Positions 1 to 11,636 of a DNA stretch of 64,000 nt are shown here, piece after piece. The notes below the pieces were generated by a model. That model ran no database searches. It was not told where the DNA came from and saw nothing but the letters and a program-made list of their open reading frames with translations. This DNA is from Macrophomina tecta (lineage: Eukaryota > Ascomycota > Dothideomycetes > Botryosphaeriales > Botryosphaeriaceae). The number at the start of each line of letters is the position of its first letter. The first letter of the stretch is position 1. Made by a program: the position numbers and the translations under genes. The stretch covers positions 248,001-312,000 of the forward strand of contig JAKSGN010000042.1 of NCBI GenBank assembly GCA_024180945.1, read 5' to 3'.

Positions 1-370
1 TGTTCCGGGAATTTGGCATGCAGCTCGTAGTTACAGCCTGCGTAGTGCCGGTCGGCCAGGTCGCGAAGCTCTAGGAGCATCTGGAGATACTCTGCTGCGC
101 GAGGGAGTTGATCTCTGAAGAACTCATGCTGCCCATCTCCGATCCTAACTTTCCTCGATTTGTAACCCGTCCAGAACGTTGGAAAACATTTGATAGGCAC
201 AATAATGGTGCGGAGCTCACAGTCGGCGGACGGATTGATCTCGATTAAAGTTGTCTGAGTGTTGCTTTCGAAGAATGAAGTGCGGAAGTGGCTGCCGAAA
301 TCTGCTTCTTCGTAAGTGCATACCCAAGCAACGCTTGATCTCCAAATACATACTACCTGCTTGGTACTTC
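1..370 (-). CDS. Partial unidentified gene, runs off left edge
   Basis: On the minus strand one frame stays open from about 370 to the window edge with no stop. It reads acidic and aromatic sequence such as EEADFGSHFRTSFFESN and, nearer the edge, LLELRDLADRHYAGCNYEL. Neither end is in view, so the start, any introns and the stop are unknown. I do not recognise the family. Codon use looks like a normal host gene, with no RIP-like stops. hAT-1 begins at 417, just upstream of this coding stretch, and may sit in its promoter or first intron. Another minus frame over 217-432 has a formal ATG, but this frame is longer and reads more like protein. Confidence 0.4.
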
Positions 371-416
371 CTCGTATGCGTCTCAGCTCCAGGCGCCTCC
401 TTCCTTTCATCTTGAC

Positions 417-3385
417 CAGTGCTTCCAATCACCCGACCGTCGGCTGGTCGGGTGGCAGGTGGCTGCTTAGTAATCCACCCACCCGACGGGTCTTGCGGGC
501 GTCGGGAGGTGGGTGGCAGGTGGCAGGTTGCCCGCCCCGGGAATCGTCGGGATGCTTGGCATGGTGTTGAGGCCCTCCCCCTCGCTTAGAAGAGATCAAA
601 GTACCAGGATGTGACTAGTTCCACCTGTGTTTCAGCGTGTGCCGCATCACCATTACTTCTACGTACGACATCTTATAGTGCTACACCGGCTTCTCTCGTT
701 TCCGACACTTTCTAACACTATTTTATGCTTCCGTACGGTCGCTCCTTTATATAGGTACCTAGTAGATAGCACAGTTCCTGCAATCAAGCTTCTTGATCTA
801 CATAGCCCTCCTTCAACCGGCCGACAAGTCGTCATGATTCAGGACTTTTTCCATAAATCTTCGGCTCGTACCTCCTCTTCCCCCTTTTCCGGGCTTAGCC
901 TAACACGTGTACCTGATCCTAATCAGGCTCTCCCATCGAGCGAGCGCTGTTCTGCCCTGTCGACTCGCTCCACCCCATCCTCAGACGATTCTAGCCACTC
1001 CTGCACATTCCCCATACAGTGGAACAAGGTGACGAAGAATGGGCGCATTTTCAACGGTCTACATTATCGACCAAGACATAAAACCTTACTTGGCACGAAT
1101 AGACGTCCTTCCTGGATCTTTGATCATGGAGCCGATCTAGAGGATAGTAATAGGACCCGCGTGTAGGTATGTAGGCGTTGTCATCTTACTAAACGCTATC
1201 ATGATGGTGTTTATCAAGGAGAAGGCACTCAACACGAATCCGAGCACCTCTAGAAGGCTCATAAGTTATCGAATCCCAACAAGCCTGCACCAATTGAGCG
1301 AGTGGCGACAGAGGAAGGCACGCCTGCTACGTACTACGTTACTGCACCCTTCCAAGACCTTCGTTTCAAGCGCGAATTCGTCGATTTAGTTATTGCTAAG
1401 GATCTAAGCTTCAAGCAAGCTACCAGCGAACGTTTTCAGACGGTTGTCTGTCATAGAGGTCAGCAGGCCCAGCAAATCTTCGCCCAGAGCGCGACAAGCG
1501 CGTCCTCCTGGGTCAGATCCACGTTCGAATCGCGCCGTCAAGTCGTCAAGGATATCCTTCTAAAGGCTCGCAGCAAAATCAACATCAGCACAAATATATA
1601 GAGTAGCACCAACAAGCGCTCTTACGTCGCTATTTGCGCCCACTTCATCGATCAGATCGGCAAGCTTCGCGTGCTCCTTATCGGCCTCCCACGACTCCTC
1701 GGCGAACACACTGGCGAAAATATTACGTATTGTCTCTTACGAATCTTCAAGATCTACGAAATTAAGCCTAGAATCGGGTCCTTCGTTACTGACAACGCGT
1801 CCAACAATAACACCCTTCTGAGGTCTCTTGCGGAACATTTGCCAGGACTTCATAGCAAGGAGGACCGTCTTCGTTGCGTAGGGCATATCATCAACCTAAT
1901 TATTAAGGCCCTCCTCTTCGGCAAAGGCCTTGGCAAGCTTAAGAAGGACCTTCTAAGCGCAGGCGACAAAGAGACGTTCACACGTTAGAGGCAAGAGGCT
2001 CCTATTAACAAGCTCCACAACCTCTGTGTATAGATAAATCGGCCTAATCTAAGACGTCAAAAGTTCTTCTCTGGTCAGGCTAATTCTACCGAATTGGACG
2101 ACGATCCGGATGAAGATTCCGATCCTCAATTTCATTACCAGTTACTTGGTGACGGTGGAGTAAGATGGAACTCTGTGTACTACATGATTAAGAGGGGTAA
2201 GAATGTCCTCCGTTTGCTAGTTCTCCCGCTAATAAGTCTGAAAAAGCTCTCCAGCTTCGCACTGCGATTGACCTTTTCTTCCACCGATTCCGCCCCACCG
2301 ACCACGACGATAATAATATAAGCCAAGACGCACTTAGCGAAGACGATTGGCACCAACTCGAGCTCTTCTCTACGCTGCTCAAGCCCTTCAAGGATCTTAC
2401 AAGACACATAGAAGGTAACGCGAACAAGACAGGCTTGGAGGGCAGTCACGGAGCGCTATAGGAAACGCTAAAGAGCATAGATTACATATACGCGCACCTT
2501 AAGCGCGCTACAGAAGCCATTAACAGCAACCCTGGAGCCTTCAGCGAACCCTATACGCTTAGGGTTGATGCTGCTTTCTACAAGCTCAACGAGTACTACG
2601 ATGAGACGGACAAGACTCCTCTCTATCGTACTGCTATTGCCCTCCACCCTAGTATGAAGTACGACTACTTCAACGAGTACTGGGCCAAGCACCCCAACTG
2701 GATTTCACGCGCTAAAGGCTCTGTTCGTAAGCTGTATAAGCGCTACGAAGCAGCTTGGATTGAAGAGGACGCCGCTGCTCGCAGGGCTGCTGCACAAGCT
2801 GCAGAATCTACGGAGGACTCACCCTCTGAGGACGATTTCGTGAAGTTTGGCCGCGTTACAACAAGATTCACTCAAGTCAACGGCAAGAGGAGGAAAATCG
2901 CTTCGGAACTTGAGGCTTTTATGGAGCTCGGAGTCACTGAAAGCAAGGTTAAGGATCCGCTCGCCTGGTGGCTTGAAAAAGGGGGCAAGTGGCCTATACT
3001 TCAACGAATGGCCCTGGACTTGTTTAGTATTCCTGCAATGAGCTCTGAGTGTGAGCGTGTTTTCAGTCAGACAAAGCGCATCATTACCGATGAGAGGAAC
3101 TGTCTCAACAACATCACGGTGGAATCTATTGAGTGCCAAAAGCATTGGATGAGAGCGGGACTCTTTGACGAAGGCGGTGTGTGGGAGAAGATGTACGATA
3201 TTTGACAAATTCAGCATTTCCCCAACCCAATGATATATCGCGGGTTTCCTATCTAGGAAAGATTTCTTCCGCCCACCCACCCGACGGATGAGCGGGTTAC
3301 GTAATCACCCACCCGACAGGCCTTCGCCTGCCACCCACCCGACGGAAGCCCTCCGTCGGGGTCGGTCGGGTGGATGGAAGCACTG
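417..3385 (+). mobile_element. hAT-1, degenerate hAT transposon with both terminal repeats
   Basis: The left end begins CAGTGCTTCCAATCACCCGA and the right end, reverse-complemented, begins CAGTGCTTCCATCCACCCGA. Both fit the CAG-type hAT terminus. Inside each end is a GC-rich subterminal array of CACCCGACGG-type motifs (about 425-545 and 3270-3380), probably transposase-binding sites. The 8 bp outside each end (ATCTTGAC at 409-416, CCCGTACC at 3386-3393) do not match, so no target duplication is visible. Length is 2.97 kb. The transposase inside is broken. Confidence 0.85.
835..3205 (+). pseudogene. hAT-1 transposase pseudogene
   Basis: Degraded transposase readable in pieces. An N-terminal region near 1010-1140 carries SWIFDHGADLED, followed by a BED-type finger piece (CRRCHLTKRYHDG, about 1165-1210). 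The core holds SFVTDNASNN and RCVGHIINL (about 1775-1900). The C-terminal dimerisation region (2654-3205) contains AWWLEKGGKWP, SIPAMSSECERVFSQ and a terminal helix. In-frame TAG stops near 1600, 1986 and 2030 fall where relatives have Trp, and one near 1250 where they have another residue. TGG-to-TAG is the G-to-A change expected from RIP. It lies entirely within hAT-1 and cannot encode a working enzyme. Confidence 0.85.
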
Positions 3386-5497
3386 CCCGTACCTGGTGCC
3401 TCTCTTCCGGAAAGTGTCCCGCACATCGCTTCTTTCCTTGTGGGCCCTTTTCCCCTACGGGATCGTATTCTCTAGCGGTTCGTCTGTTGGCATAGCCCGG
3501 GCGTGCATGTTAGCCGCCCGAAAGGAAGTATACCTCACTTATATTTGGTAGAGTTGGGCGCTTTATGAGGCATTTATGTGAAACCCCAAAGTTCACGTCT
3601 TTTGCGTTGCATCCTGTGGGGTCAGCACGGATCTGCGAGCCGACTCGCTAACGTGAGCGTCAATCTACAAGCCACAATCCTATTCTGCTCAAGCATATCC
3701 ACACACACGGACCTTTGACGCTGAGCTCCGTTTCCCATTGGGCAATGACAGCGGTCATAGCTGTTCCCATGCTCCCTCCCCGGCTCGGAACTGCATGCAG
3801 ATCTTGTATCAACATCTCCATAACTCAAGCAAGACATTCCCCACTTCATTCGCTTTATCGGTGTGCACTATGGTCTGAGTTGTCTCAGGGATTTCTCTAC
3901 GGTGATGTCCGAATAACCACTTCGTTCGAACCCTTATACCAGTACCTCAGCTGACCTGCCCACTTAGGTTTGTACCGTCACTCCGACAGCCCAACTCTCA
4001 GTACCTGTCAACCATCACCACCATTGCCGTTACGGATTGCCGTCATTCGTATCTTTTCAGCCACCAGTTTTATACTTTTTGCATCACACCACCAAGACAC
4101 CATCATCACCTCATGTACCTTCCCCACTATCATGTATATATACTGTCGCCTCAACACTATTCAATGAAGCAGCAGTGAACCTCAATTCCTCACTGTTCAA
4201 CAGTACCCTTCCCACTGACTCATGGGATCTTTTCTGATATTGGTCTGTTTGGTGCCAGCTTCGCCAAACATGCTTGTGTTCAAAGATCCACCAGACTTTG
4301 ACGTTTCGACCCAGTCATAAAATTGCTTCATCCTTTTGCCGGTCCTTGAAGTGCCCGTCTGATGTCCCTGATCCGCTTTTGGAGACATCTTTCGGGGTTC
4401 GACGTGGGCGTTTCATCCGCTTGGCTGGAAATTGATGCAACGCATGGCTCTTTAGACCGGCCGCGGCCCTGGTCTTGGGTCAAAATGCTCTGCAATGTCT
4501 TCTACCAATTTAGGTCTACTCATTTTTCTGTTTCGCTCGGAATATGCACTTACAGGACTGATTGTAAGGAACCGTCTCTTTGTCACAGAGAGACCCTCTG
4601 TAGAGAGTGGTGTACAGCACGTTGTCCAGAAGGGGAGACCGTGGTGTCTGGGCTACTAGCCTGTCGATTATAACGTCAGGTTGCTTAGACATCACGAGAA
4701 GTTAGAAAGATGTTCGCGCTTCAGCAGCTTTGATCAGATTGTGGCTGTTTTATACACATTGTGCATACGGCGTGCCCAGTCCGATTGCTTTTGAAAGGCA
4801 ATGAGAACCCTAGATTATCGTTCTTATCCATTTAGACGAGAGTGCCACATGATCATGCATCCTCGGAGCGAGCACCCTGGCAGTTACAACTGTCCCCACG
4901 ATACCGTCATGCAATGCTCTAATGAAGGCTATCGGCATTGCCGACTTGTACTAACCCTATTACTGAATCGGGTGATTGACCCTTCTCTTGCGACATACAA
5001 GGGGAGGAAACCTGAGCCGCATTAGCCGATCATCTAAGGCTAGCTTGAGCCCCGGCAATCCGCGTTGCAAGGGAACCAATCCTTTACACACATGGGCTGA
5101 CCGGGTGAGCCGGACTGTGCTCAGCCAACGGTGCTTAGAGTTGTCAGAATGTGTGAAGTCTCCAAGAACCCCCAACACCCCTGGGAGTTGGATAATGTGC
5201 ATCAAAGCCGGCACTACGGTCAATCGCAGCTCTCTCTAAAGGTGTATTACTTCTTCAATTCTCCGTACCAATAGGGATAGTCATTTACCTTGGCGTTTAC
5301 CTCGTATTTCGCAGGTTCACAACTGATCATTAGCCTTGTTTGATAGAGACGGGCTGGTTGCCGCTAAGTCTCACATCAAGTCAAGCGGGGAGTTTGCCAT
5401 CTCTGGATACTGGGCTAACCAATTGTCAAGCCGGATGGATATCTACCGTCTGCATGTGTCATGTGCGAAGAAACCGGATGTAGGAGCTCTCAACGCA
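3386..5497. other. Gene-poor intergenic stretch
   Basis: I see no convincing gene, RNA gene or recognisable repeat here. The open frames are short, overlap on both strands and show no family motif. The last few hundred bases are the upstream region of the gene starting at 5587. Confidence 0.5.
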
Positions 5498-5505
5498 TAT
5501 AAAAG
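5498..5505 (+). promoter_or_regulatory. TATA box of the 5587 gene
   Basis: TATAAAAG lies 82 bp upstream of the chosen ATG, a normal distance for a fungal RNA polymerase II promoter with a short leader. Confidence 0.5.
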
Positions 5506-5586
5506 CTCTTTCGCTGGTCACTACTCCAGCCCAACTCCTTACCATCGACCGTCCCGCCGAGTATTCAGTTAGAAGCACTTTTCACA

Positions 5587-6497
5587 ATGACTCCGTCGAC
5601 ATACAATGAAGAAGCCCAACTGGCAGCTGTGGAGCCCCTTGGAGGTATCATCTCATTCAGCAGTTCCCATGGTTGGCTAATGTCTGAGACTTCATTACAT
5701 AGACCGCAAGACCCACATAGAGGCGTACGAGGAAGCGTTCGCCTTCGATGGAGTCTCGTTGCCCCTTGAATCCGGTACTCCGCCGGCTGAAAATCCTGTA
5801 ATGACTCCCTTGTCGGCATCCTCAGGCACTCTGCCTCTGCACGCCGAACCTTTCCCTCCGGACCGGTACGATACCTCCTGCATCACCCACCCTCAGCCAG
5901 TCAAGGCTCTCACGGGTAAGCGTACAGAGTATGCATGTATTGGTTTTCCATACTTACGTTGGAACAGGTGAAGAAACCCTTCGGAACATCTGCGCGGGCA
6001 TCGTTTCGGGGCGACCTCTTCCAACACCACCTCAATCTCAAGCTCCGACGGAAACGCAGCAGGCGCCATTGACTCCGTTCGATCAACTCTCGGATGTTGT
6101 TTGTGCTATCGAGGTCCAAGCCTTTCCATCTAGAGGGTTCGAATATCGAAAGAAAGTCCTCCCTTGCCAGAAACTTGATCAAGTCGGATACTGTGCACTG
6201 GTCGATCGAGGGGTTGGCGTTCATTCTGTCTGGTTCCGGGGCCGGATGCTTCCTGGCTATTTCCTGGACTGGATTTTGGAAGACCGCGCCGGTCTTTATG
6301 AGGATGTTTTGGTGGTTCGGGCAAGCTCCTGGTCTGCATGGTTACCTCGGCATAATTACGATGCTGATTTTGCTTTCTACCAGCGTTACATTCAGGTAAT
6401 GGCTGATGGAGATACGGCCGGTATTTTTGAGGAGGGGAGGACCAGATATGATGGCCAAGATCAAGAGAGTCATGTAACGGACATCGAGGAGGATTGA
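5587..6497 (+). CDS. Hypothetical protein, 266 aa, three exons
   Basis: I model exons 5587-5644, 5703-5915 and 5968-6497. Both introns (58 and 52 nt) start GTATCA or GTAAGC and end in AG. Splicing removes all in-frame stops and gives 266 codons plus TGA. The first half is low in complexity and rich in Pro, Thr and Ser (TPPQSQAPTETQ). The second half (about residues 115-245) is denser and aromatic (VWFRGRMLPGYFLDWILED, then WLPRHNYDADFAFYQRYIQ) and is probably the folded part. The C-terminus is acidic. I see no signal peptide or membrane segment and do not recognise the family. A TATA box sits 82 bp upstream. No RIP-like damage is visible, so this looks like a live host gene. Confidence 0.7.
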
Positions 6498-7390
6498 TGA
6501 GAAGAGCAAATGACTTTATATTCTAGTGCTTTCCCGTTCTTGCAAATTGTTGAATCTTAGTTTCTTCCCCTAACAACATGCGATCTATTTGTTGCTGTTT
6601 GATTCATATGATTGGTGTAAGAGCGCCGGGTGATGATAAATACTGAACGGCATCGAATGTAAGCGACGGTAAGCCATAGATCACCGCTAATATCACCAGA
6701 TGTACTAGATCGAAGGTGAGTTCCTCCTTACTAGCACAGCCACGCGGATAGAAGCGCTCCGTCGGTTTGGTGTCATCGCGCGCCTACTATTAGCAACTAG
6801 GATGCAACCACCAGTCAACTTGTCCGTTTCCTGGATTCGATCCACAGGCCTCTGGAAGCTGGCCAACGCTATTTGGAGCCAGTTACGGGACATACGAACC
6901 GATTACTTTCTGGTGATTATGCCCCGAAAAATGGCACCTCGCTCTAAACTCGAGTGCATGAGGTCTCAGCTCTGGCGGGGCTCTCCGGCGCAGATATTAG
7001 GCTAGTCGAAGGCCGAGATATTCTCAACGCAATGTTCGGCGAAGGTAACGACTGTTGTTCGGGCGCGTGTTATAAATAGTAGTCGATCTAGCCCTGGGCG
7101 CGTTTTGGTTGCTCGCGTATTGGTTGCTCTGCGTTCGAGGGCAACGAATGAGTTGTGGAATCGCCCATATAAGCGCTTCGACGAACGCAACGTTTTGGAC
7201 CGGGCGTGCAAGGGCGCATGGCTGAAACACATGACTCATTATCGGACCACTGGCGGTTTAGCCGGATATTTGCCGAGCGGCGCCCGTGCGATCAACGCCT
7301 TCGTCACAGCGCTTCGCCATCCACCTCTACAACTCCGCCAACTCCGCTTACTCTCTACATAAAGCTCACTCCTTCTCACTCCTCATCAAC
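6498..7390. other. Intergenic stretch
   Basis: No supported gene. Open frames here are short and mutually overlapping. The final part is the leader and promoter of the DUF7924 gene that starts at 7391. Confidence 0.5.
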
Positions 7391-9073
7391 ATGGTTCGCA
7401 CAAATATCTACAGCTGTCGCTCAACATCGCTCGCTCGAGGTATGTTGTTACGCAAGTCGTCTTGTACGTTGGCTGATCGTTTCGTAGGAGAGCGACCCCA
7501 AGGAATCAGGAAAGAAACAAGACCTCTCCGAAGGAGCGCACGCCTTCAGCAGGGTCGCACGTATCAGTTGATCCAAAGTCTACTTCCTGCGCCTGAGAAC
7601 AGCGGTCCTAGCAGTCCAGTGAGTCTCCCCTCCTTGGCCGTATGGCGCACTGAGCTTATGGGGTTGTAGCTGCCACCGTCGACGACCACACAGCCCACGG
7701 GCTCGAAGCGCAGACGTTCTTGCGAGGTGGACACATCGGATCAACCAACACAAAAGCGGCAGCGGCCGACTTCCACCACGGCGGAGGACGCGCACACGGA
7801 AACGGCGGGCGACGACGCGGATAGCAATAATCCTATTGACTACTGGCGGAAACACCTACACTGGCCACGGACATATTTCGAGTCGAAGGTGACCATGAGT
7901 AACCCACTCACGAGGAAGAAGTCTGATTCGACTCTCCGCCGAACGTCGTCTAGAACTTCACTCAACTCCGGCGGGACAACACCATCAGATAGTACGTCTA
8001 GGGAAAACAAGGGTTCCGTGTATAAGGACAAGCGCTTTGATGGCTTACTTGCGGCTCATGGAAGTTTCCTAAAGAAGGATGGTTTAGGGGTTACTGATAG
8101 AAGCAAGCTTCTCTGCAAGGACTTGCTTGAGGCTGAGCAGCCGGTGCCCCAAGATTCCCTGTTTAACGACGACTTGTTCGAAAAGACATGCGACTACCTA
8201 GTGAACAGGAGTGAAGCTATGGTTATCCGCGAGATTGGGCTTCTTATCGTGCCTTCTGCAATACATTTCGCCCGCCGCGGAGCAAAGCATCTGGATATTC
8301 TCGCCGAAACTGTTAACGAGCGCTGGAGCGAATCAATCCCTTTATTTAAGGCTCGCCCCCAGCCCGACTATTCAGTTGGCTTCGATTCGTCGGCGTTTTC
8401 GAAGGAGCAAACCAAACGTCTCAAGCCCTTCATCGGAACTCTCTGGGACGAGTCAAAACTCGCAGCTACGTGGTACATGTACTTCCCCTTCCTCACCAGC
8501 GAGGTCAAGTGCGGGGCCGAGGCCCTCAACATCGCAGACCGGCAGAACGCGCACAGCGCGACGCTCGCGGTGCGTGCCGTGGTGGAGCTGTTCCGGCTGG
8601 TCAAGCGCGAGCAGGAGATCGACCGCGAGATCCTGGCTTTTTCGGTGTCGCACGACCACAGCAATGTCCGCATCTACGGCCACTACCCTGTCATCGACGG
8701 GAAGGACACGAAGTACTACCGCCATCCAATCCACAAGTTCGACTTCACGGTTATGGGTGGCAAGGACAAGTGGACGGCCTACAAGTTCACGAAGAACGTC
8801 TACGACAACTGGATGCCTGACCACTTCAAGCGCATTTGCTCTGCGATCGATAGTCTTCCTGACGGCGTCAACTTTGATGTCTCGCAGGAGTCGGAACTGC
8901 AGTTTTCAAGCCAGACGGGACTCTCGCAAGAGCTGGAAAGCCACCACCTTTCGCAGTCGGAGGGGTCGGCATCGGTCGCTGGTCGAGACGATGGGTCAAG
9001 CGTTGCTCCTGTTGAAGCCACGACTCCTGATACGTCTGTTTCTCAGAGCTTCAAGAAGCCGAGGCGGAAGTAG
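7391..9073 (+). CDS. DUF7924-type fungal protein, 527 aa, possible PD-(D/E)XK nuclease fold
   Basis: Exons 7391-7439, 7488-7618 and 7670-9073, with introns of 48 nt (GTATGT...GTAG) and 51 nt (GTGAGT...GTAG). The 48-nt intron is a multiple of three without stops, so its retention would not break the frame. The N-terminus is basic and carries RPLRRSARLQQ and the NLS-like SKRRRS and KRQR. The family domain (about residues 210-440) includes PDYSVGF, SEVKCGAEAL, DRQNAHS, FSVSHDHSNVRIYGHYPV and KFTKNVYDNWMP. I recognise this signature from the fungal DUF7924 family. D293, E338 and K340 are spaced like a PD-(D/E)XK site; that function is inference. The tail is Ser-rich and ends in a basic KKPRRK. 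The gene appears intact. Confidence 0.8.
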
Positions 9074-10512
9074 TGACATTGATTGCTGCTTGTCTGTTTC
9101 TTTAACGGGATTCCGGAGGCGTGTGCACGGTTCTTTCGGAAATTATGTTTCCCAATGTCTTGCTATAGGTTTTGAATCTCAGTATTCATATATAGATTAT
9201 CAGAGCACACCACCATGAGTGGCGTCAACTTGTGGCTGTGAAGTCAGATTTCTCCGCATCCTCTCCATGGGCGTAGATATCTGCATGCCCATCTCTCTTT
9301 CGCGTCCATCTGTCTTAGCCTGCTATGCCTCGAGCGCGTTGGCCTCGTTCTCGCTCTGGCGCCCCGCTTATCAAAGCCGTGTGTTCGGTAAGCACGTTGT
9401 TCTACTCGGCGACAACATCGAGCAGATCGAAGATACCGTTCGATTTTGGCTCTTTTGAAGACACAGCGCGGCAGTCTGTCTCGCAACGCGAGACGCGCCC
9501 GGTCGCGTTGGTGGATGCGCTAATGACTAGTGTATACGCTAACATCCCGCTCCAGCCGGGCCAGTACGGAGTAGCCATTCTTAACACGTGATCCTCTTGC
9601 GAGTGAGGGGAGAAGGTCCTAACACCGTAGCCCCCTCGCGCCCATGAACGGGCCGTTCCACTCCTACCGCCGCCCGCACGATGCGTTTCCACGCAATGGC
9701 CGACGAACCGCATTCTCGACCAGGACGCTACGCGGCACCTGATCGATTGGCGTGGAACGGGTCCTACGACGCGCAAACCTATAAACCTGCGACGTGGGAA
9801 CCTAACTCGTCGCTGACTAACCTGTAGACAAAAAGTGGCCCGTAGAACGCATCCCCGACGAGAAGAACAGACGGCACGCGGATAGTTAGGAGCTGAAGGA
9901 TTACGTGGCCGCGGACTTGTTGAGACTTGAGAGGAAGCGGAGAGGAAGGAGACGGAATAGGGAAAGTGGGCTTCCCGTTCTTCCATTTCCCTATCGTATA
10001 CTGACTTTGTTAGTGACAGCGCTCGGAATGGGTCAAGGTATCCGCCACTCCTTCACACAACGCGCGAAACGACGGTCGAAACGTAGATGACGCGAGAGCC
10101 GCAGGAGAGACGCAGGATAACAGCAAAGAGGAGGAGGAGGAGGAGGAGGAGGAGGAGGAGGAGGAGAAAGCCTCAACCGCCGGCAATATGTTGTTACTCC
10201 ATAAATCTCATCTCTTAATAGTTTCGTCTGACTGAACCGTACGGTCGCAGGGAAGCTGCTCCGTCGTGTTGATGGAGGCACACCTGCAGCCACTGTTGCA
10301 GCCTATGGCCCGCCCGGTATCCTGACCCATCCCGCACATTTCCCTCGCTCTAGATTCTGCCTGTCCAGTGCATTCTACCCATTCGGCACGCGATAATATG
10401 TCTGCAGAGACGCTTTGAGCTTCTATAGCTGATGCAGGAGGGTTTGGCAGCTTATCCATAGTTGCAGGCGTTTTTGTTACTGGTACTGGGTAGCACTTTG
10501 CCTAAAGCCAAT
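9074..10512. other. Intergenic stretch with a GAG microsatellite
   Basis: No supported gene. A minus-strand frame at 10033-10293 owes its proline run to the GAG repeat. The sequence next to 10512 is the left flank of pogo-A copy 1. Confidence 0.5.
10128..10166. repeat. (GAG)n microsatellite
   Basis: About 13 uninterrupted GAG units. It reads as poly-Glu or poly-Pro depending on strand and lies outside any supported gene. Confidence 0.95.
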
Positions 10513-10514
10513 TA

Positions 10515-11636
10515 ACGTATCGGATAAGCGAGTGTGCCAGACAAGCGAGTGTGCCACCCCATCAACAAACGCGTCACCTTAAGTTCTATCAACCATGCAA
10601 CAACCAAACCACGCGCAATCTCCCTTATATGAATCTCGTCTATTCTTAGCAAAGCAGGCTATCGATCAAGGCAGAATTCTGAGTAATCGGGGCGCTGCGG
10701 AGACGTATCACGTCAATCGAATGACTCTTAAGCGACGACGCGACGGGACCCATTCACGACGCGATTGCACGCCCAATTCGCGAAAGCTTACCGATCCCGA
10801 GGAATCTGTAATTGTTCAACGCATTCTCGACCTAGATTCGCGAGGGTTTCCGCCGCGGTTGAGTGCTGTTGAAGATACGGCAAATAAGCTACTCGCCGAC
10901 CGCGCCGGACGTATCGTTGGCAAGAACTGGCCCTCCAACTTCGTGAAACGGATTCCCGGGCTTAAAACGCGTCTGAATCACAAGTACGACTACCAGCGAG
11001 CGAAATGCGAGGACCCAGAGCTCATCGCGCAATGGTTCGAGCTCGTCCGGAACACTATCGCGAAGTACGGGATCGTGGACGGAGACATGTACAACTTCGA
11101 CGAAGCCGGCTTCCTTATGGGCATGATCGCAGCTGGAATGGTTGTTACAGCATCGGAGCAATGTACTCGATCAAAGACTGTTCAGTCAGGCAATCGCGAA
11201 TGGGTTACGGTGACGATGGCGCATTCGGCTGTCCTTTTGCAGGCGGAAGCCGCGAATCTTCAAAGGGCAAACTAGGCCGCAACGAGACGCAAGAAGCGGC
11301 AAAAAAAGCGGATTCAGAAGCGCAGGACGCTAACGATTCAAGCTGGGCAGGATTTGGTCGATAAAATGCTGTTAACCAGCAGATTTCGACGGAAACGCGC
11401 GAAGGTGGTGCGTAAACGGATGGGCCTGCGACGAAGCGACGGCGATGTGGGCAATGCGGTGAGCCTGGTCACGACTCTCGCACATGTCAAAAAGATGCGT
11501 AAACTACTATAGAATAGGCTGTGTATTATAGATAGTCGATTTTATAACGCGTTGTGGAGTTATTCGTCTTTAAAGCGATCGAGCTTTGATGGGGTGGCAC
11601 ACTCGCTTGTCTGGCACACTCGCTTATCCGATACGT
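10515..11636 (+). mobile_element. Pogo-A copy 1, internally deleted Fot1/pogo element
   Basis: 1122 bp flanked by TA (10513-10514 and 11637-11638). The inverted termini begin ACGTATCGGATAAGCGAG and contain two direct copies of AAGCGAGTGTGCCA about 2 bp apart. Length and translations are identical to the inverted copy at 48901-50022. Compared with pogo-C it lacks about 0.7 kb of the DDE catalytic region, so it is non-autonomous and must have moved using a transposase supplied elsewhere. It sits exactly at the broken end of hAT-A. Confidence 0.95.
10595..11275 (+). pseudogene. Pogo-A transposase, DDE domain deleted (226 aa)
   Basis: Keeps the N-terminal DNA-binding part: a psq-type helix-turn-helix (ILSNRGAAETYHVNRMTLK) and a CENP-B-type HTH (ANKLLADRAGRIVGKNWPSNF). 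It also keeps the first catalytic strand with YNFDEAGFLMGM (first Asp). The frame then jumps from REWVTV directly to MAHSAVLLQAE, a segment that lies near the C-terminus in full-length relatives. The second and third Asp are therefore missing. The junction looks like a deletion at a short GATG/TGA microhomology. The protein could still bind termini, perhaps as a repressor, but could not catalyse transposition. Confidence 0.9.

Noticed and set aside
8211..9218. 335-codon plus-strand frame
   Set aside because: Ser/Arg-rich shadow of the DUF7924 gene in another frame; no motif and no splice support.
10033..10293. Proline-rich minus frame
   Set aside because: The proline run is the GAG microsatellite read in reverse; nothing else supports coding.
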